From Morinoia aosen (lineage: Eukaryota > Arthropoda > Malacostraca > Amphipoda > Talitridae), in assembly GCA_030386875.1 (NCBI GenBank), contig CM059562.1:23613360-23677359 (forward strand): a stretch of DNA of 64,000 nt. Reading direction: 5' to 3'. A model generated the notes under the pieces. It saw nothing but the letters and a program-made list of their open reading frames with translations. It made no database searches and was not told the origin of the DNA. The position numbers and the translations under genes were made by a program. Shown one piece after another: positions 63,370 through 64,000 of this stretch (its first letter is position 1; the number at the start of each line of letters is the position of its first letter).

Positions 63370-64000
63370 TGTGGTGGTCTCAACAAGCTGTGCGCGAACA
63401 CCACCACACAAGCCTAAAAGTGCCACCTCACAGCCTCAAAGCGCCCCTACTGGCCGATCAATCAGAGCTCAAGTTTGGCGCTGGGGTGCCGGACCGAGCC
63501 TCTACAAGCTGCCTGCCTCGAACAACCAGGCGACATCTAAAGAAACTCCCGTAAGTTTAGCACAGCCTAGACGGCAACAGTCAGCCCCTGCGCTTCGACC
63601 AATCAGAAAGCTAGCTTGGCGCAGTAAGGCTACACTAAGCATTATATAAAGAGCTACGGGGCAAGCGCAGCTCAGTTCACAATGTGTCCTTTGTCTTCTA
63701 CTCTCTATTACCCCTTCTATTTTGTTTCTCCTCAGCACTCTTTGTGCCAAACTCTACCACTTCTATCTTACCTCCTCAGCATCGGTGGATAGCTCAGTTC
63801 ACTCGCACGGGCCCTGGTATTCACACAAGTCTTCTCCCAGTGAGCGTCCTCACTGCAGCGGCTCACACACGTTTTCCAGCGAGCCCCCTCACTGCAGCGG
63901 CTCACACAAGTCTTCCAGCGAGCCTCCTTACAGCAGTGGCTCATACAAATTTTCTTCCTACGACTTTCTTCGCAGCAGGCTACCCGCAGCGACTCATCAT
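63370..64000 (+). repeat. 3' LTR (cut by the window end)
   Basis: Starts TGTGGTGGTCTCAACAAGCT after a GCGGGGGGGTCAGC purine tract. At least 631 bp. It has a TATA box at 63643-63650 and, downstream, about three copies of a ~42-bp repeat (63835-63955) containing CACTGCAGCGGCTCACAC. The end seems to lie just beyond 64000. Confidence 0.85.
63643..63650 (+). promoter_or_regulatory. TATA box in the 3' LTR
   Basis: TATATAAA, with CTCAGTTCAC about 25 bp downstream as a possible start region. Confidence 0.7.

Larger units (their letters stand above)
61904..64000 (+). mobile_element. Gag-protease-only gypsy derivative, continues past window
   Basis: A CsRn1-type element with a 46-bp remnant of the 5' LTR (61904-61949), a primer site (61951), damaged gag and protease, then a direct jump to a purine tract and the 3' LTR (63370 on). 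RT, RNase H and integrase are absent. It is inserted in the CR1-like LINE. The right end lies outside the window, so the target duplication cannot be read. Confidence 0.85.

Overview
This window is eukaryotic nuclear DNA made almost entirely of transposable elements; I found no host gene, rRNA, tRNA or CRISPR array. There are eukaryotic splice-site-like signals, TATA-box LTRs, gag/pol genes, LINE ORFs and DNA-transposon termini. Degenerate CCTAA-type (TTAGG telomere-like) tracts, a GIY-YIG Penelope-like element, CsRn1-type Ty3/gypsy elements and a DUF4817-type mariner relative together suggest an arthropod. I cannot name the species.

Layout. 1-3018: 3' half of a decayed Mag-like gypsy element ending in an LTR. 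4.1-5.5 kb: a broken piggyBac transposase. 7062-8803: an internally deleted piggyBac element with both termini. 9.1-9.5 kb: a foldback (hairpin) repeat. 9.7 kb: a scrap of LINE ORF1. 10.8-11.1 kb: a 26-bp minisatellite. 11.4-18.9 kb: four head-to-tail copies of one APE-type LINE on the minus strand, only the last nearly complete. 19.1-25.7 kb: an apparently intact I-group LINE (minus) with a 13-bp target-site duplication. 26.1-36.1 kb: an apparently intact gypsy element (minus) with 2.5-kb LTRs. 36.1-36.5 kb: 3' end of a CR1-like LINE.

36.7-53.1 kb is a two-layer nest. An outer CsRn1-type gypsy element (835-bp LTRs, GTAG duplication) has its gag interrupted at 38168 by a second gypsy element (38169-47920, identical 237-bp LTRs, ATTC duplication). 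The inner element is intact by eye and carries extra genes: a 75-codon ORF before gag, and downstream of pol a 105-codon membrane-protein ORF placed just after a good splice acceptor. These accessory ORFs are the best candidate for something undescribed here.

53.5-56.1 kb holds rearranged Penelope-like pieces (N-terminal segment, RT plus GIY-YIG endonuclease, and an inverted N-terminal copy) with telomere-like repeats and a decayed hammerhead-like motif. 57.4-57.7 kb is a minisatellite. 58359-60218 is a mariner-superfamily transposon with 110-bp terminal repeats and one frameshift. 60.4-61.9 kb is a CR1-like LINE (minus), cut by a gag-pro-only gypsy derivative (61904 to the window end) whose 5' LTR has shrunk to 46 bp.

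Three gypsy elements each carry a different canonical -1 frameshift heptamer at the gag/pol junction (AAAAAAC, GGGAAAC, TTTTTTA). Insertion order can be read from the nesting: older DNA transposon and LINE pieces are hosts to younger LINE and LTR insertions, and the innermost element has the most similar LTRs.
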